Positions 16,401 through 24,458 of a stretch of 64,000 nucleotides of DNA are shown here, piece after piece. A program made the position numbers and the translations under genes. Source of the stretch: UBA1369 sp964571725 (GTDB taxonomy: Bacteria > Patescibacteriota > Gracilibacteria > UBA1369); contig CAZNDB010000001.1 in assembly GCA_964571725.1 (NCBI GenBank), forward strand, positions 124,001 through 188,000. Direction: 5' to 3'. Under the pieces are notes generated by a model. That model ran no database searches. It saw nothing but the letters and a program-made list of their open reading frames with translations, and was not told the DNA's origin. The stretch's first letter is position 1. The number at the start of each line of letters is the position of its first letter.

Positions 16401-19400
16401 GCTACCGGTCCAGTCTGGACATCATTGGCGAAAGCCAGCACTGGGCCCTGCAGATCAATGTTAAAGAGGGCGGTGTCTGTCCTGCCGTTCATCGTATTGC
16501 CCAGTGTATCTTTGGCTCCGCTGACCGTGACATCTATATCGTCTGAATCAAAAGGCTGATCGGTAATACCCGCGGTCATCACATAGGTATCGGTATCACT
16601 CCAGACTCCGCTGCGATTGGTCAACAGGGCGGTCAGCAGGGGAGAAAAGGTAATTGTCGGGTCGAGGCCCGTATCCATGTTGGCATTGAAGTCAATCGTC
16701 AGGGTGAAAGTGTCACTGCCGATATCTGCGCGGTTGTAGGCAGTCTTGTTGGGAGTGACCGCTGTCGCGGATAGCGCGCTGACATCTTTGTCCGTTGCCA
16801 GATAAATGCTGCCGCTCTTTTCATAGTAGACAAAGTGATTGGAAGCGTCCACCACCGCTACCGGATTACTGCCGGCAGCGTCAATTGAGGCGGCAGGGGT
16901 ATAGCCAGGTCCGGCATTTTCTATGTACTTAACTCCACTGTTATTGTAGGCAATTCCGGTTTTGGAACCGGCATAATAGATGGAACCAAAACTTGCCGCT
17001 CCCAGACTGGTTTGGCCCCATGGGGCAGCGGAAGCGGTGCCGCGATAGAGGACTCCGCCCGACATATAGAGGATGTTGACATTACCCGCTCCGTCAAAAG
17101 CAATATTGTTTTTCGAAGTGGAAACAGGTGAAGAATTCCAGTTGAAAGCACCGGAAGAAGATCCGCCAGCGGGAGAATTGGTACTATAAGACATGTTCTG
17201 CGTGGAATACGAAGGAGTATTATCTCTCCAGCCGTCGACGTAAGAAAGATGATAAAAGCCCGCACCGTCAACCTTTATGCCTACCGGATATCCGCAGAAA
17301 TTACCTCCGGATCCACTCCAGTAATAGCCATGGCAAATTTGGGTGTCGATAAATGATCCGCTGGCATTGGTCAGATATTGGATATCAGAATAATTTTCAC
17401 TGGAAGCTTTGCTGTAGGCAATGTGCAGATATCCGTCCGTGTCAATATCCAGATCCAGTGAAGTGGGGTTTACCACGCCGGTCAGATCAACCGCGCTGGA
17501 CCAGGTTCCGCCCAGTTTATTAATATATTTGATCATGCCGCCATCGGCAAAAATCACATGGGGCGTGCCGTCGGATGCCACCCAGATGGTGGGCAGACTG
17601 CCCGTGGCCAGGAGTTCCGGCGTAGCCCGGTTCTTGACATAATAAACACTTCCGCCATCCACATAAACGGCGTGAACGTCTCCCGCTCCGTCAACACTGG
17701 CATCAACGGTTGTACCAGTTCCAATCAGATAATTATTGGGGAAGCTGGGAATAGGCAGATTGACCGTAACCACATAGACTATTTGGGTCAGACCGTCTTG
17801 GGCGGTAACCGTCAGGGAATTACCGGAGACCACCGGATCATCCAGGTCGGAATCGTCCCAGGTTTGATTGGGCTCATCTTTGGTCAGGGCAGCCAGGAAA
17901 TCCGCTTTGGAAGTGGCATAGGGGACATTGGTAATGGTTTCACTTCCGCCGCCAATCGTACTTACCGTATAGGTGGCCGAAGTAACCTTGGCGTTGTTGC
18001 TGACGATGGTGAAGGGCGTCAGCACAAACTCGCCGAGCGGGATAGTGTTAGTGGCAAGATCGCGCGCGATCAGGGTACAATTGTCATAGAGGCCGGTTGG
18101 CAGATCCCAGAAAGTAAAAGAATTCGGGTTGGACGCCGCAAAACCGGCAACTGGGCCGGAATATCCGGCACATTGTCCTCCCGCGGTCACGGCCACATCC
18201 ACCGTCGTGTTGTACTGGAAAGTCGGGGTGGGGTCACTGCTGGGAGTGGAAACCGGGGTGGCTTCGGAAATCACGCCGCTTGACTGCATGATGGTTACTG
18301 AAAAGACTTTGGTGTCGGAAGCGGCATTCTTGCTGATGGTCGCGTCCAGATTGAAGCCCGCGTTGCCGTCACCGAAAGCCGGACGCGTCACGGTGCCGTC
18401 ATCGGCCAGATAGCTGTGATTGTTGGACAGCCAGGTGATGGTGGTACCGTTGGCTCCGCTCGAAGGCAGAGGTTGGGTCAGATCGACCGTAATGTGATCC
18501 AGGTCGGGATTTGCACCCTTGATGTCATCGGCGCTCAAGGCGGCCAGATCGGCGGCTACGGCATCGGCGTCGGTGAATGTTTCAAAACTGGTGAAGTGGC
18601 TGGTGGTGAATTCAAAAGTATTGTCGGTGTCGTTGAAACCGAGGCCGGGACTGGTGGTATCGATGGCGGGATAGTTTACAGGATCTGAAGGGTCGATCAC
18701 TACTCCGTCATTGTCTTTGACGATCAAACCGGGGGCCGCGCCAAGCGCACTTAATCCTCCCATGGTAATTGTTGCTGGCAGGGCTTTGAAAACAGATTCT
18801 TCTGTCGTGTCGCCAATAGTTGTTTCCATCCCGACGACGGCACTGCCGGCTGTTCCCGCCATATCCATTTTATCACCGATACTCTTGAGATACTCAACTG
18901 CCTGCTGGTCAGTCAGATTGAGCGGTCCGTCAAAATCAATCCGTCCAATGATATTGGCCGGGTCATCGGGACTGCCCATGGGGTCAAGCACTTTGGCAAA
19001 AAAGAAATCATTGGAGTCGGTGGGATTGGTCATGGCCGGCAGATTGGTCAGAATATTGTCGGTTGCCAGAAACTGACCAAGCGAAGAGAGAGTGGGCGGA
19101 GTGGTGGGAGTGGTGATGCCGTTGAAATCATCGGCAGTCCAGTTGGTGGCATTGTTATACCAGCCGCGGGAGGGTGTGGTGGCAATTGCCCAGGTGGAAG
19201 GAGGAGTTTGCAGATAGGCCGATTCGCTCATCGCCGGGGCGGAAGCATGGGCTTCCCCTGCCCCCAAAGAAGCATCACCATAGGATACCGCATCAATAAC
19301 AGTAGTGGAAGGATCTTTTATGTAAATTACTGCACCCTGATCATCCATGGCAGGAGGCGTTACCACCACCAGGCCGTAAGAGGGGATAGTGATAAGACTA

Positions 19401-19687
19401 TCCAGGTCAACTGCCGCGGAAGTTGGAGGTCCCGGCGGTTCGGGGGTCAAGGTGTAGATTTCCAGATCCCAGCCCGTGAGGCTGATGTCGGAACTGGTGG
19501 TATTCAGAATTTCTACCCATTCTGTTCCGGAAACGGAAAATTCACTGATGACGATGTCGCCTGGATTATACAGCGGTAAGGCGAAAGCCACAGGCAAGTA
19601 AAAAACCTGCGTAAAAAGGATGGCGGCCAGCGTCAGCCTAGAAAGCATTTTTTTCATTTTATTATTGATTAAATAAATTTTAATCAA
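13433..19687 (-). CDS. Giant SLH surface protein with lamin-tail, Ig-like and PKD-like domains
   Basis: The 2084-residue protein has a signal peptide (LTLAAILFTQVFYLPVAFA; the methionine at 19657 is the likelier start). Next come a lamin-tail-type domain near residues 40-150 (VISEFSVSGTEWVEILNTT), a cadherin-like/Ig-like stretch, a region of repeated short strands near 690-1010 like a sugar- or lectin-type propeller (HVIFADGGMIKYINKLGGTW), several bacterial Ig-like domains, and a PKD/REJ-like domain near 1480 (TYVLELTATDNLGQQSSDQM). A ten-glycine linker precedes three C-terminal SLH repeats (GYEDNSFRPEQPINRAEV, GYQDGTFRPGNEITRAEA, GYQNGTFGPNRSITRAEF). It is probably wall-anchored through the SLH triplet, with the rest exposed as an adhesin or S-layer component. 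Confidence 0.85.
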   Translation of the reverse strand: MIKIYLINNKMKKMLSRLTLAAILFTQVFYLPVAFALPLYNPGDIVISEFSVSGTEWVEILNTTSSDISLTGWDLEIYTLTPEPPGPPTSAAVDLDSLITIPSYGLVVVTPPAMDDQGAVIYIKDPSTTVIDAVSYGDASLGAGEAHASAPAMSESAYLQTPPSTWAIATTPSRGWYNNATNWTADDFNGITTPTTPPTLSSLGQFLATDNILTNLPAMTNPTDSNDFFFAKVLDPMGSPDDPANIIGRIDFDGPLNLTDQQAVEYLKSIGDKMDMAGTAGSAVVGMETTIGDTTEESVFKALPATITMGGLSALGAAPGLIVKDNDGVVIDPSDPVNYPAIDTTSPGLGFNDTDNTFEFTTSHFTSFETFTDADAVAADLAALSADDIKGANPDLDHITVDLTQPLPSSGANGTTITWLSNNHSYLADDGTVTRPAFGDGNAGFNLDATISKNAASDTKVFSVTIMQSSGVISEATPVSTPSSDPTPTFQYNTTVDVAVTAGGQCAGYSGPVAGFAASNPNSFTFWDLPTGLYDNCTLIARDLATNTIPLGEFVLTPFTIVSNNAKVTSATYTVSTIGGGSETITNVPYATSKADFLAALTKDEPNQTWDDSDLDDPVVSGNSLTVTAQDGLTQIVYVVTVNLPIPSFPNNYLIGTGTTVDASVDGAGDVHAVYVDGGSVYYVKNRATPELLATGSLPTIWVASDGTPHVIFADGGMIKYINKLGGTWSSAVDLTGVVNPTSLDLDIDTDGYLHIAYSKASSENYSDIQYLTNASGSFIDTQICHGYYWSGSGGNFCGYPVGIKVDGAGFYHLSYVDGWRDNTPSYSTQNMSYSTNSPAGGSSSGAFNWNSSPVSTSKNNIAFDGAGNVNILYMSGGVLYRGTASAAPWGQTSLGAASFGSIYYAGSKTGIAYNNSGVKYIENAGPGYTPAASIDAAGSNPVAVVDASNHFVYYEKSGSIYLATDKDVSALSATAVTPNKTAYNRADIGSDTFTLTIDFNANMDTGLDPTITFSPLLTALLTNRSGVWSDTDTYVMTAGITDQPFDSDDIDVTVSGAKDTLGNTMNGRTDTALFNIDLQGPVLAFANDVQTGPVAGDIINITATDANLVTTDYGFSTDAVCNASDTYGNAFTSGLDFTISSEAQNGQYLCARGIDGAGNTTFLTSANDLNVDVTQPQVTLTSSTPANFFSAPLHATATFNEAVTGFEIGDLTVGNGTATNFVPVSSTVYTFDVTPSALGTVTVDVNDSVAYDLAGVNNSAATQLSRYYDNSAPTVGTPAITPSYSAGSVYIKGMSDISATVSDIGSGLNEATCAYTLDGTATSHTVPGAYFAGECNFYDVNTASATNINVLICDNAGACVWSPSFTPVVVDTLGPSVNAGTDVTTNVQIPQDATTSDAGSDIASWQWDQISGPGTVTFGSSNSEDTTIDADTDGTYVLELTATDNLGQQSSDQMTFVWDSTDPTGTIDSPIDGAILSGTVTINATASDTGSGLSKVEFWYNAIGTKIGEDSTAPYSINWDTTGASEGPHTLFLMLYDNAGNVISTNGTGTAVTIDNTAPTVTKLGDGTGDYTLAALASVDLVFNEEISTAGKTAVQEALAAGSDTVLDYTWNPANDTLTIGGHATDLATFANDVTAVVSDVAGNAAVDLLLIDSSLDAAQTDPTAGVVVLAPGTNQVVLNDSQPTTITIPTTVTTPTLNVDPLIDGTTGTATLPASITVNSTTSAGAVDVQIPAGTTITGPTGWSGIINLPQVQATTSVTPPVSAGESATVSEVIELGFSNTVLTFDRGVRIRMAGQSGKMAGYSRSGVFTKITTVCSADSQAAGDALPAGGDCKINSGGDLIIWTKHFTSFVAYTVSTSGGGGGGGGGGSAAFGRNACVGAACDGTVTDTGNTDTVALVPLQSFSDTSGHWAEHYIMTALEQHYVSGYEDNSFRPEQPINRAEVAKLVALWKDQTLSEENCPSETFSDVRCADWFGHYVNYLALEKIISGYQDGTFRPGNEITRAEALKILLYAKGLEDTDVSGYATPFSDLKTGDWYNQIVLIASKLGIVSGYQNGTFGPNRSITRAEFTKIFVETLLTEG

Positions 19688-19807
19688 ATATACTAAAGCG
19701 TTTTTTCTTAATCAAAATAATTTGTCTAATCAGACGACTAGTCGAAAATATTCACTTACTAAAAACAAGTATTGTGTTTTAATTTTATCGCTGTGCTGGG
19801 CAAATTG

Positions 19808-20536
19808 TTAAACCCTGAATTTGAAAAAGTTCACCAGCGGGACATCTCTGTACTGTGCGTATTTCGGTTCCGCTGCCATCAGCTTTTCGGTAGGGGGCAT
19901 CGGCTCCGCCGCCTGCAGCGTGAGTCCGGCCGCTTCAGCCGCCAGCACATAGGCAATTTCCTTTCTGACTATGTCGACCAGTTCGCCAAAAGGGCGTTTG
20001 ATCGAAGTAACATAGGCGAGGGAATCCAGGTCCTCAATTTGCACTTCGTAACCGTGCCGCTTTTGGCGGTAATAATCAAAGTCCGGCACGATGGCTACGA
20101 ATTCCCCCGCCGGCTCGGCCAAAAGGTGTTTAACCTTTCGAAAAGCCTCACTCAGGTCTCCGATATGCGGAAGTGACATCACCGACATGATCCGGTCAAA
20201 TTTTTGGATGGTGCGGTATTGCTCAAAAGTACCGGGAATCATGTGGATTCTGGGAAACAGTCTTCGCGACAGCCTGACATTCTGGGCAGAGGGTTCTATT
20301 CCCACGGCGGATTCTGCGCCCTGTCTTTTTGCTTCCTCCAAAGCCCAGCCGGTTCCCGCACCGATATCCAGGACGCGCCGTCCCTGCCAGTTGGGACAAT
20401 GTTTCATTATCTGTTCCCAGAAAAAGGTCCTCATTGGTGATGCCAGGTCGGCGGCCTCGGCTGTCCAGTCAACATCCGTGCGGTCGTATTGACGGGGATT
20501 GGTAGCTCTTTTTAACAAACCCAGTTGCTTTGACAT
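19808..20536 (-). CDS. Class I SAM-dependent methyltransferase
   Basis: The 242-residue protein has the Rossmann SAM-binding signature RRVLDIGAGTGWALEEAKRQG near residue 54, an acidic residue ending strand 2 (GIEPSA), and the FDRIMSVMSLPHIGDLSEAF segment expected after motif II. The substrate cannot be told from the sequence. It lies 11 bases downstream of the 5'-nucleotidase-like gene on the same strand, and an HD-domain gene is just upstream of that, so the three may form one transcription unit. No membrane segment is seen. Confidence 0.85.
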   Translation of the reverse strand: MSKQLGLLKRATNPRQYDRTDVDWTAEAADLASPMRTFFWEQIMKHCPNWQGRRVLDIGAGTGWALEEAKRQGAESAVGIEPSAQNVRLSRRLFPRIHMIPGTFEQYRTIQKFDRIMSVMSLPHIGDLSEAFRKVKHLLAEPAGEFVAIVPDFDYYRQKRHGYEVQIEDLDSLAYVTSIKRPFGELVDIVRKEIAYVLAAEAAGLTLQAAEPMPPTEKLMAAEPKYAQYRDVPLVNFFKFRV

Positions 20537-20547
20537 ATCCTGATAAA

Positions 20548-21432
20548 TTACTTGTGTTGAAAAAAGCCTTCGAACAGCCCCACCAACTCCTCTGCGTCCG
20601 AATCATCGGTCAGTACCGCGTCAAAAACTTCCTGGAAATGCGCCAGATGATCGGTTTCCTTTTTATTGTAAAAGCCGATGCTGAGTACCCGTTCAGCTGA
20701 AAGTCCGGTAGCCATGTGTATATCGTTCAGCCCATCTCCCATTTGTATGATGTTGGTGCGTCCGGTCAGATCTTTGGCCACCGGCAGATGACTGACCACG
20801 GTTTCATCCTTATTGAGGGAATGAATAATCGGCTGGCGGTATCCGGTCATAAAACCTTCAGAGTCCCATTCCAGTTCATTGGAAACAATGTGAATATTGG
20901 GTAAAAGCAGCTTGTTATGGTCCAGATGCCAGCGTATTGATTCGCTGCCCAGTCCGTTGGCGGACATGATGATTACCGGTACTTCGGCTGCGGCAGCCAT
21001 CTGCAGGATTTTTGCCATACCGCTTCTTATTTTAGCCTGGGCGTCGCCCATGGCTTTGTGTATGTCACTGCGGTTTAACCGGTGCTTGATCAGTAAGGCA
21101 TAATGTTTTTCCCACCATTCCTGCATCAGGGTCTTTTTTGTGGCGGGATCTATGGTGGGGTCTCTTTCAATGGGCCGGTAGTGATTCGCCAGCGCATGAG
21201 CTTCCCCGGAATATTGCTCATTCAGATAATTACCGCCGCGCAGAGTGGCAATCAGGCTGAGGCGGGGATTGCCATCGCGATCCCATTCATAAGTGACGGT
21301 TCCGTCGTAATCGAGCAGCAGATGTAATTTATCCGGTCCGTCCCCGCTGATTTTCCGGCATAAAGTTGCGAAGTTTTCCGGATTCACGGTCAGTAGTTTC
21401 GATTGTTTTACCGGAATATTCTCTAAATTCAT
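20548..21432 (-). CDS. UMPH-1-type pyrimidine 5'-nucleotidase (HAD superfamily)
   Basis: The 294-residue protein follows the cytosolic 5'-nucleotidase III/UMPH-1 pattern. HAD motif I is LLLDYDGTVTYEWD (nucleophile Asp and acid/base Asp), motif II lies in PVIIMSANGLGS, and motif IV is QMGDGLNDIHMA. The region HIVSNELEWDSEGFMTGYRQ, which contacts substrate in the family, is present. Such enzymes dephosphorylate UMP/CMP and related nucleotides and are best known from animals, with scattered bacterial members. Its neighbours on the same strand are a methyltransferase (11 bp away) and an HD-domain protein of the nucleotidase-like HDDC2 type, which favours a role in nucleotide turnover. Confidence 0.8.
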   Translation of the reverse strand: MNLENIPVKQSKLLTVNPENFATLCRKISGDGPDKLHLLLDYDGTVTYEWDRDGNPRLSLIATLRGGNYLNEQYSGEAHALANHYRPIERDPTIDPATKKTLMQEWWEKHYALLIKHRLNRSDIHKAMGDAQAKIRSGMAKILQMAAAAEVPVIIMSANGLGSESIRWHLDHNKLLLPNIHIVSNELEWDSEGFMTGYRQPIIHSLNKDETVVSHLPVAKDLTGRTNIIQMGDGLNDIHMATGLSAERVLSIGFYNKKETDHLAHFQEVFDAVLTDDSDAEELVGLFEGFFQHK

Positions 21433-21478
21433 AATGGCAGTATTAATTCAATAAATATTGGGGCGGTTGAGCGGTCTT

Positions 21479-22129
21479 TTAACATTGTTTAAGCCGGTCA
21501 AAATAAAAGGGAAACAAATCCCCGGGCAGCATTCTACTCTCCGTGGAAGAAGCTGCCAATCTGACCGCGTTCAGTACGCCGGAAAGTGTATCGTCCTGTA
21601 TTTTTTGACAGGCGTATTGATGAAATTCCGCAGTAAACGGTTTATATTTGTCATCCACCAGACCATAATATTCGGCCGTAACGGCGGCATCCATTTTATC
21701 CAGCGCATAGGCCAGACCCCGTTCCTCAAAACAGTACCACAGCCTGATTATCTCCTGGCGTTGCGGAAAATTTGCCGGCAAAACGCGGCGCATCTGCTCG
21801 GCTTCCAGCCGGAATTTTTGCAGGTCGCTGATTTCTCCGGGAGTCCAGTCGGTGCCGAAGATTTCCGGAATTTCATGAATCAGGCATTGCCGACGCAATT
21901 CCAAGTCCGACATGCCCCATTTTCGGGGATTGATTGCCGCTGCCGCCAGCGCCAGTTTTGCTGTGTGCTGCAGGGCGGTTTCCACCTTACCGCCTTCATT
22001 GATATTTCTTTTCAGCCAGCCGCGGCGCGGATAATCCAATTTATTCAGCACCGGACACAACTCTTCGGGGAGTTCGGTTTCTCTGATCTGGTTGGCTAAT
22101 ATGCGGGCGGAATCCTGAAATAATTTCAT
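21479..22129 (-). CDS. HD-domain protein, HDDC2/YfbR-like (possible 5'-deoxynucleotidase)
   Basis: The 216-residue protein has an HD-type metal-binding pattern: QHTAKLALAAAAI (first His), LIHEIPEIFGTDW (His followed by Glu where Asp is more usual) and ALDKMDAAVTAEYYG (C-terminal Asp). The IPEI-x(3)-D string is typical of the HDDC2/YfbR branch, which removes the 5'-phosphate from deoxynucleotides. The HE in place of HD is also seen in some family members and does not by itself argue against activity. It is the first gene of a three-gene same-strand group with the UMPH-1-like nucleotidase and a methyltransferase. Confidence 0.7.
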   Translation of the reverse strand: MKLFQDSARILANQIRETELPEELCPVLNKLDYPRRGWLKRNINEGGKVETALQHTAKLALAAAAINPRKWGMSDLELRRQCLIHEIPEIFGTDWTPGEISDLQKFRLEAEQMRRVLPANFPQRQEIIRLWYCFEERGLAYALDKMDAAVTAEYYGLVDDKYKPFTAEFHQYACQKIQDDTLSGVLNAVRLAASSTESRMLPGDLFPFYFDRLKQC

Positions 22130-22240
22130 CGCAAAGGCGTTAGGGCAGCAAATACTATCACGGTGTTCCCGGCTGTCAATAAGAGAAAATTATTGTTTTC
22201 CGGAGCGGCGGTCTGTAAAATAAAATAATAACAAATTCAC

Positions 22241-22537
22241 ATGGCTAAATGCGTACAATGTGCCGCTGAACTGGGAGCTCCCCTGGCTTCCATTTCCGGC
22301 AGTCAGATCGGGGACGAAAACACCGACTGCTATTATCTTTGCCCGCAATGTGACGTTTACACGCTGGAGCATGTCTATGATGACTTTGACGGTGAAACAA
22401 CAGTCTCCAGGGAAGGTCCGGTCAGCAGAGAAAAAGGGGATAAGAGCGTTGCCCTGATCAGGCAGTGTACCGAGCCTTGGGATAAAAAATGCCGCTGCCC
22501 GGCCCATCTGCAATATTTTAACGCCAATCTGGATTAA
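22241..22537 (+). CDS. Small zinc-ribbon-like protein
   Basis: The 98-residue protein opens with MAKCVQCAAELG and has YYLCPQCDVYTLE further on, giving two CxxC pairs about 28 residues apart that would bind one zinc. A third cysteine group (RQCTEPWDKKCRCPAHLQYF) near the C-terminus could form a second site. No enzymatic motif is seen. Its TAA is two bases before the ATG of the following membrane-protein gene, so the two are probably co-translated. Function unknown. Confidence 0.7.
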   Translation: MAKCVQCAAELGAPLASISGSQIGDENTDCYYLCPQCDVYTLEHVYDDFDGETTVSREGPVSREKGDKSVALIRQCTEPWDKKCRCPAHLQYFNANLD

Positions 22538-22539
22538 AA

Positions 22540-22932
22540 ATGATCAAAGATGCCACAATATTTTGGATTATCGCGGGCACAGCCTTTTTCGGCATGATCC
22601 TGTTCGCCATCGGCACCAACCTGTTCGCAAAAAAAATCGAAGCCCGGGGACCTGCGTACGAAGCAAAAATTTCCAGACTGATCAAAATCGTCATGTTCAT
22701 TTTCTTTGTGATTCTGGGATTCAGCATAGTGCCGATTTTCGTGAAATATTTTACCGATGCTCTGCCCTCGGTAATTACTCAATCCACCCTGCCGGTTCTG
22801 CTCAGGGACAACGCTATGATGCTGGTTTATGTTTTTTGGGGAATCTATGTGATCGGACTGGCCATTGCCGTTCCCGCTTCAATTAAAGACGGCTTTTTTG
22901 AAGATCGGGATGATTCTCCCGGACAGCATTAA
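22540..22932 (+). CDS. Small membrane protein with three transmembrane helices
   Basis: The 130-residue protein has hydrophobic segments at about 6-28 (IFWIIAGTAFFGMILFAIGT), 45-68 (IKIVMFIFFVILGFSIVPIF) and 92-113 (AMMLVYVFWGIYVIGLAIAV), and a charged C-terminal tail. No family is recognised. It sits directly behind the zinc-ribbon protein gene. It is convergent with the gene at 22938 and separated from it by five bases. Confidence 0.7.
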   Translation: MIKDATIFWIIAGTAFFGMILFAIGTNLFAKKIEARGPAYEAKISRLIKIVMFIFFVILGFSIVPIFVKYFTDALPSVITQSTLPVLLRDNAMMLVYVFWGIYVIGLAIAVPASIKDGFFEDRDDSPGQH

Positions 22933-22937
22933 TTAAC

Positions 22938-23450
22938 TTAAGGTTGGGTTAATACCGTCTTTTCCACGCATTGTTTCAAAGCCTGTTCGCAATTCAGGAC
23001 ATTGATCGAACAATCCCTGATCAGTTTGTAATTAGTCTTATCGTGATAATCCCGTTTAATTATTTCGGAAATACCCTGTGCATGGCTGGGAACCAGGCAA
23101 TTACCCCGGGTGGGAGCAACGCAGTTGGTTCTGGCGCTTTCACATTTGGCCAGCTCGGCCTGGGCCTCCGGATTGTTGATAATTTGAGGCAAAGCCGCCG
23201 AAGTTAATTCCTCTATGCCTGTGTAAATTGGGAAATTCGGATCATTTTCGATGATTCCTGAAGTTTCGAAGTTTTTCCTGATAGCAGAAATTATTTCGGC
23301 CCTCTCAGCGGCAGCTGCGCGGCCCCGGTCAAAGGCAACACCCAGACTCAAATCGGTACTCTTGTCGAACAGATACCCGCTCCATAATGCTGTTGTCAGT
23401 CCGGCAAATCCGATTCCAAAAGCATTACTGTATAATTTAGATTTATCCAT
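22938..23450 (-). CDS. Hypothetical membrane-anchored cysteine-containing protein
   Basis: The 170-residue protein has an N-terminal hydrophobic segment (NAFGIGFAGLTTALWSGYLF) that could be a signal anchor, followed by a helical, charged domain. Six cysteines are clustered in the second half (CESARTNC, GNCLV, DCSINVLNCEQALKQC), as expected for disulfides in an exported domain. No family is recognised. It is convergent with the small membrane protein gene, and its 5' side faces the long leader of the GC-rich gene at 23800. Confidence 0.65.
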   Translation of the reverse strand: MDKSKLYSNAFGIGFAGLTTALWSGYLFDKSTDLSLGVAFDRGRAAAAERAEIISAIRKNFETSGIIENDPNFPIYTGIEELTSAALPQIINNPEAQAELAKCESARTNCVAPTRGNCLVPSHAQGISEIIKRDYHDKTNYKLIRDCSINVLNCEQALKQCVEKTVLTQP

Positions 23451-23542
23451 AATAAGTTTTAAATTAGGTCAAAAATAACACAAACATGGGAACAGTCAAC
23501 TCGCTGCCGCTACAAAACTGTTTCCGGGGAAAATTGTAAAAA

Positions 23543-23571
23543 TTGACAGGTTAAAAAGTAGTATTTACACT
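23543..23571 (+). promoter_or_regulatory. Promoter of the GC-rich gene at 23800
   Basis: TTGACA at 23543-23548, a 17-base spacer and TACACT at 23566-23571. Transcription from about 23578 would give an untranslated leader of roughly 220 nt. Confidence 0.65.
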
Positions 23572-23577
23572 TCCGGC

Positions 23578-23799
23578 GTTAATGACCTTTGAAATTTTGT
23601 AAGATAGAGAGTGATCATCGTATCAATCAGGTTTGATCCCGCTTCTATAATTTATAGTGGGAGGGGTCGCCGTTTAGTACCATGATCCTCTCTTTATCTG
23701 TTTTCTGGCAGCTATAAGGGAATTTTATAATTCCTTTGAAGCTGTCAGAAAAAGGCAGCAGGTCGGCATTTGCCGGCTTCATTGGACCAGAGGTGAGCC
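23578..23799 (+). promoter_or_regulatory. Long structured 5' leader of unknown type
   Basis: No gene is present in this stretch. It can fold into several hairpins: TCCCGC/GTGGGA continuing into CTATAA/TTATAG near 23637-23662; a nested stem CTGGCAGC/GCTGTCAG with GGAATT/AATTCC near 23705-23748; and a GTCGGC/GCCGGC stem near 23762-23778. It also contains TCTCTTTATCTG (23689-23700), the exact complement of 24398-24409 in the 3' UTR. An AGAGGTGAG Shine-Dalgarno-like site precedes the ATG at 23800, unusual for this window. It matches no riboswitch class I recognise. Confidence 0.5.
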
Positions 23800-24330
23800 A
23801 TGAGCACAGCGTTGTCAATCAGCAACCTTCAAGAGGCCGTAGCGGTCGCCAGGACCGCGCTCGTGGAGGCCGTCGCCAACATTGCCAAAGCGGAAGCCGC
23901 TTTGGCCTTCATTCTCGCGCAAGCGCCACAGGAGGAGAAGCCCGCCGAAGCCGCAGTTGAGGCACCCGTAGCCGAGGCCCCGGTCGCCGAAGAACCTGCC
24001 GCCGCTGAACCGCCCGCCGAGCCCGTCACTGAAGCTGCAGCTGAAGCCGCCCCCGTCGCCGAGGAGAAGCCCGTCGAAGCCGCAACTGAAGCACCAGCCG
24101 CCGAGCCCGTCGCCGAAGTCGCTGCTGAAGCACCTGCTGTCGAAGCCCCCATCGCCGAACCGCCCGCCGACCCCGTCACTGAAGCTGCAACCGAAGCACC
24201 AGCCGCCGAGCCCGTCGTCGAAGCTGCAACCGAAGCCGCCCCCGAGGAGAAGCCCGCCGAAGTCGCAGCTGAAGCGCCCGTCACCGAAGAGAAGCCCGCT
24301 GATCCGCCTCCTCCCGACGCCGCCGCCTAG
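23800..24330 (+). CDS. GC-rich Ala/Glu/Pro repeat protein
   Basis: The 176-residue protein begins with a helical segment of about 45 residues (SNLQEAVAVARTALVEAVAN) and continues as low-complexity repeats of Ala, Glu, Pro and Val (EAPVAEAPVAEEPAAAEPPA). The tail is probably an extended, acidic, disordered spacer. Codons are strongly GC-biased (GCC, GAG, CCC) compared with the genes around it, and the start is preceded by a good Shine-Dalgarno site. The gene has its own promoter, long leader and terminator. No signal peptide or family is recognised. It resembles the gene at 26420 in composition and layout. Confidence 0.7.
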   Translation: MSTALSISNLQEAVAVARTALVEAVANIAKAEAALAFILAQAPQEEKPAEAAVEAPVAEAPVAEEPAAAEPPAEPVTEAAAEAAPVAEEKPVEAATEAPAAEPVAEVAAEAPAVEAPIAEPPADPVTEAATEAPAAEPVVEAATEAAPEEKPAEVAAEAPVTEEKPADPPPPDAAA

Positions 24331-24419
24331 ACTTGCTTCCATCAACGCTCGGTCTGCCCGCCCGAACACCCGTCCTCCTGAACCTCCGCCCACCCACCAG
24401 ATAAAGAGATGCCGCCCGT

Positions 24420-24447
24420 AGCCCCGCACGCGTTCGCGCGCGGGGCT
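24420..24447 (+). terminator. Hairpin terminator of the GC-rich gene
   Basis: AGCCCCGC pairs with GCGGGGCT through a further CGCG-rich stem. Only weak T content follows, so it may act partly as an mRNA 3'-end stabiliser. Confidence 0.65.
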
Positions 24448-24458
24448 CAACTCTAAAA

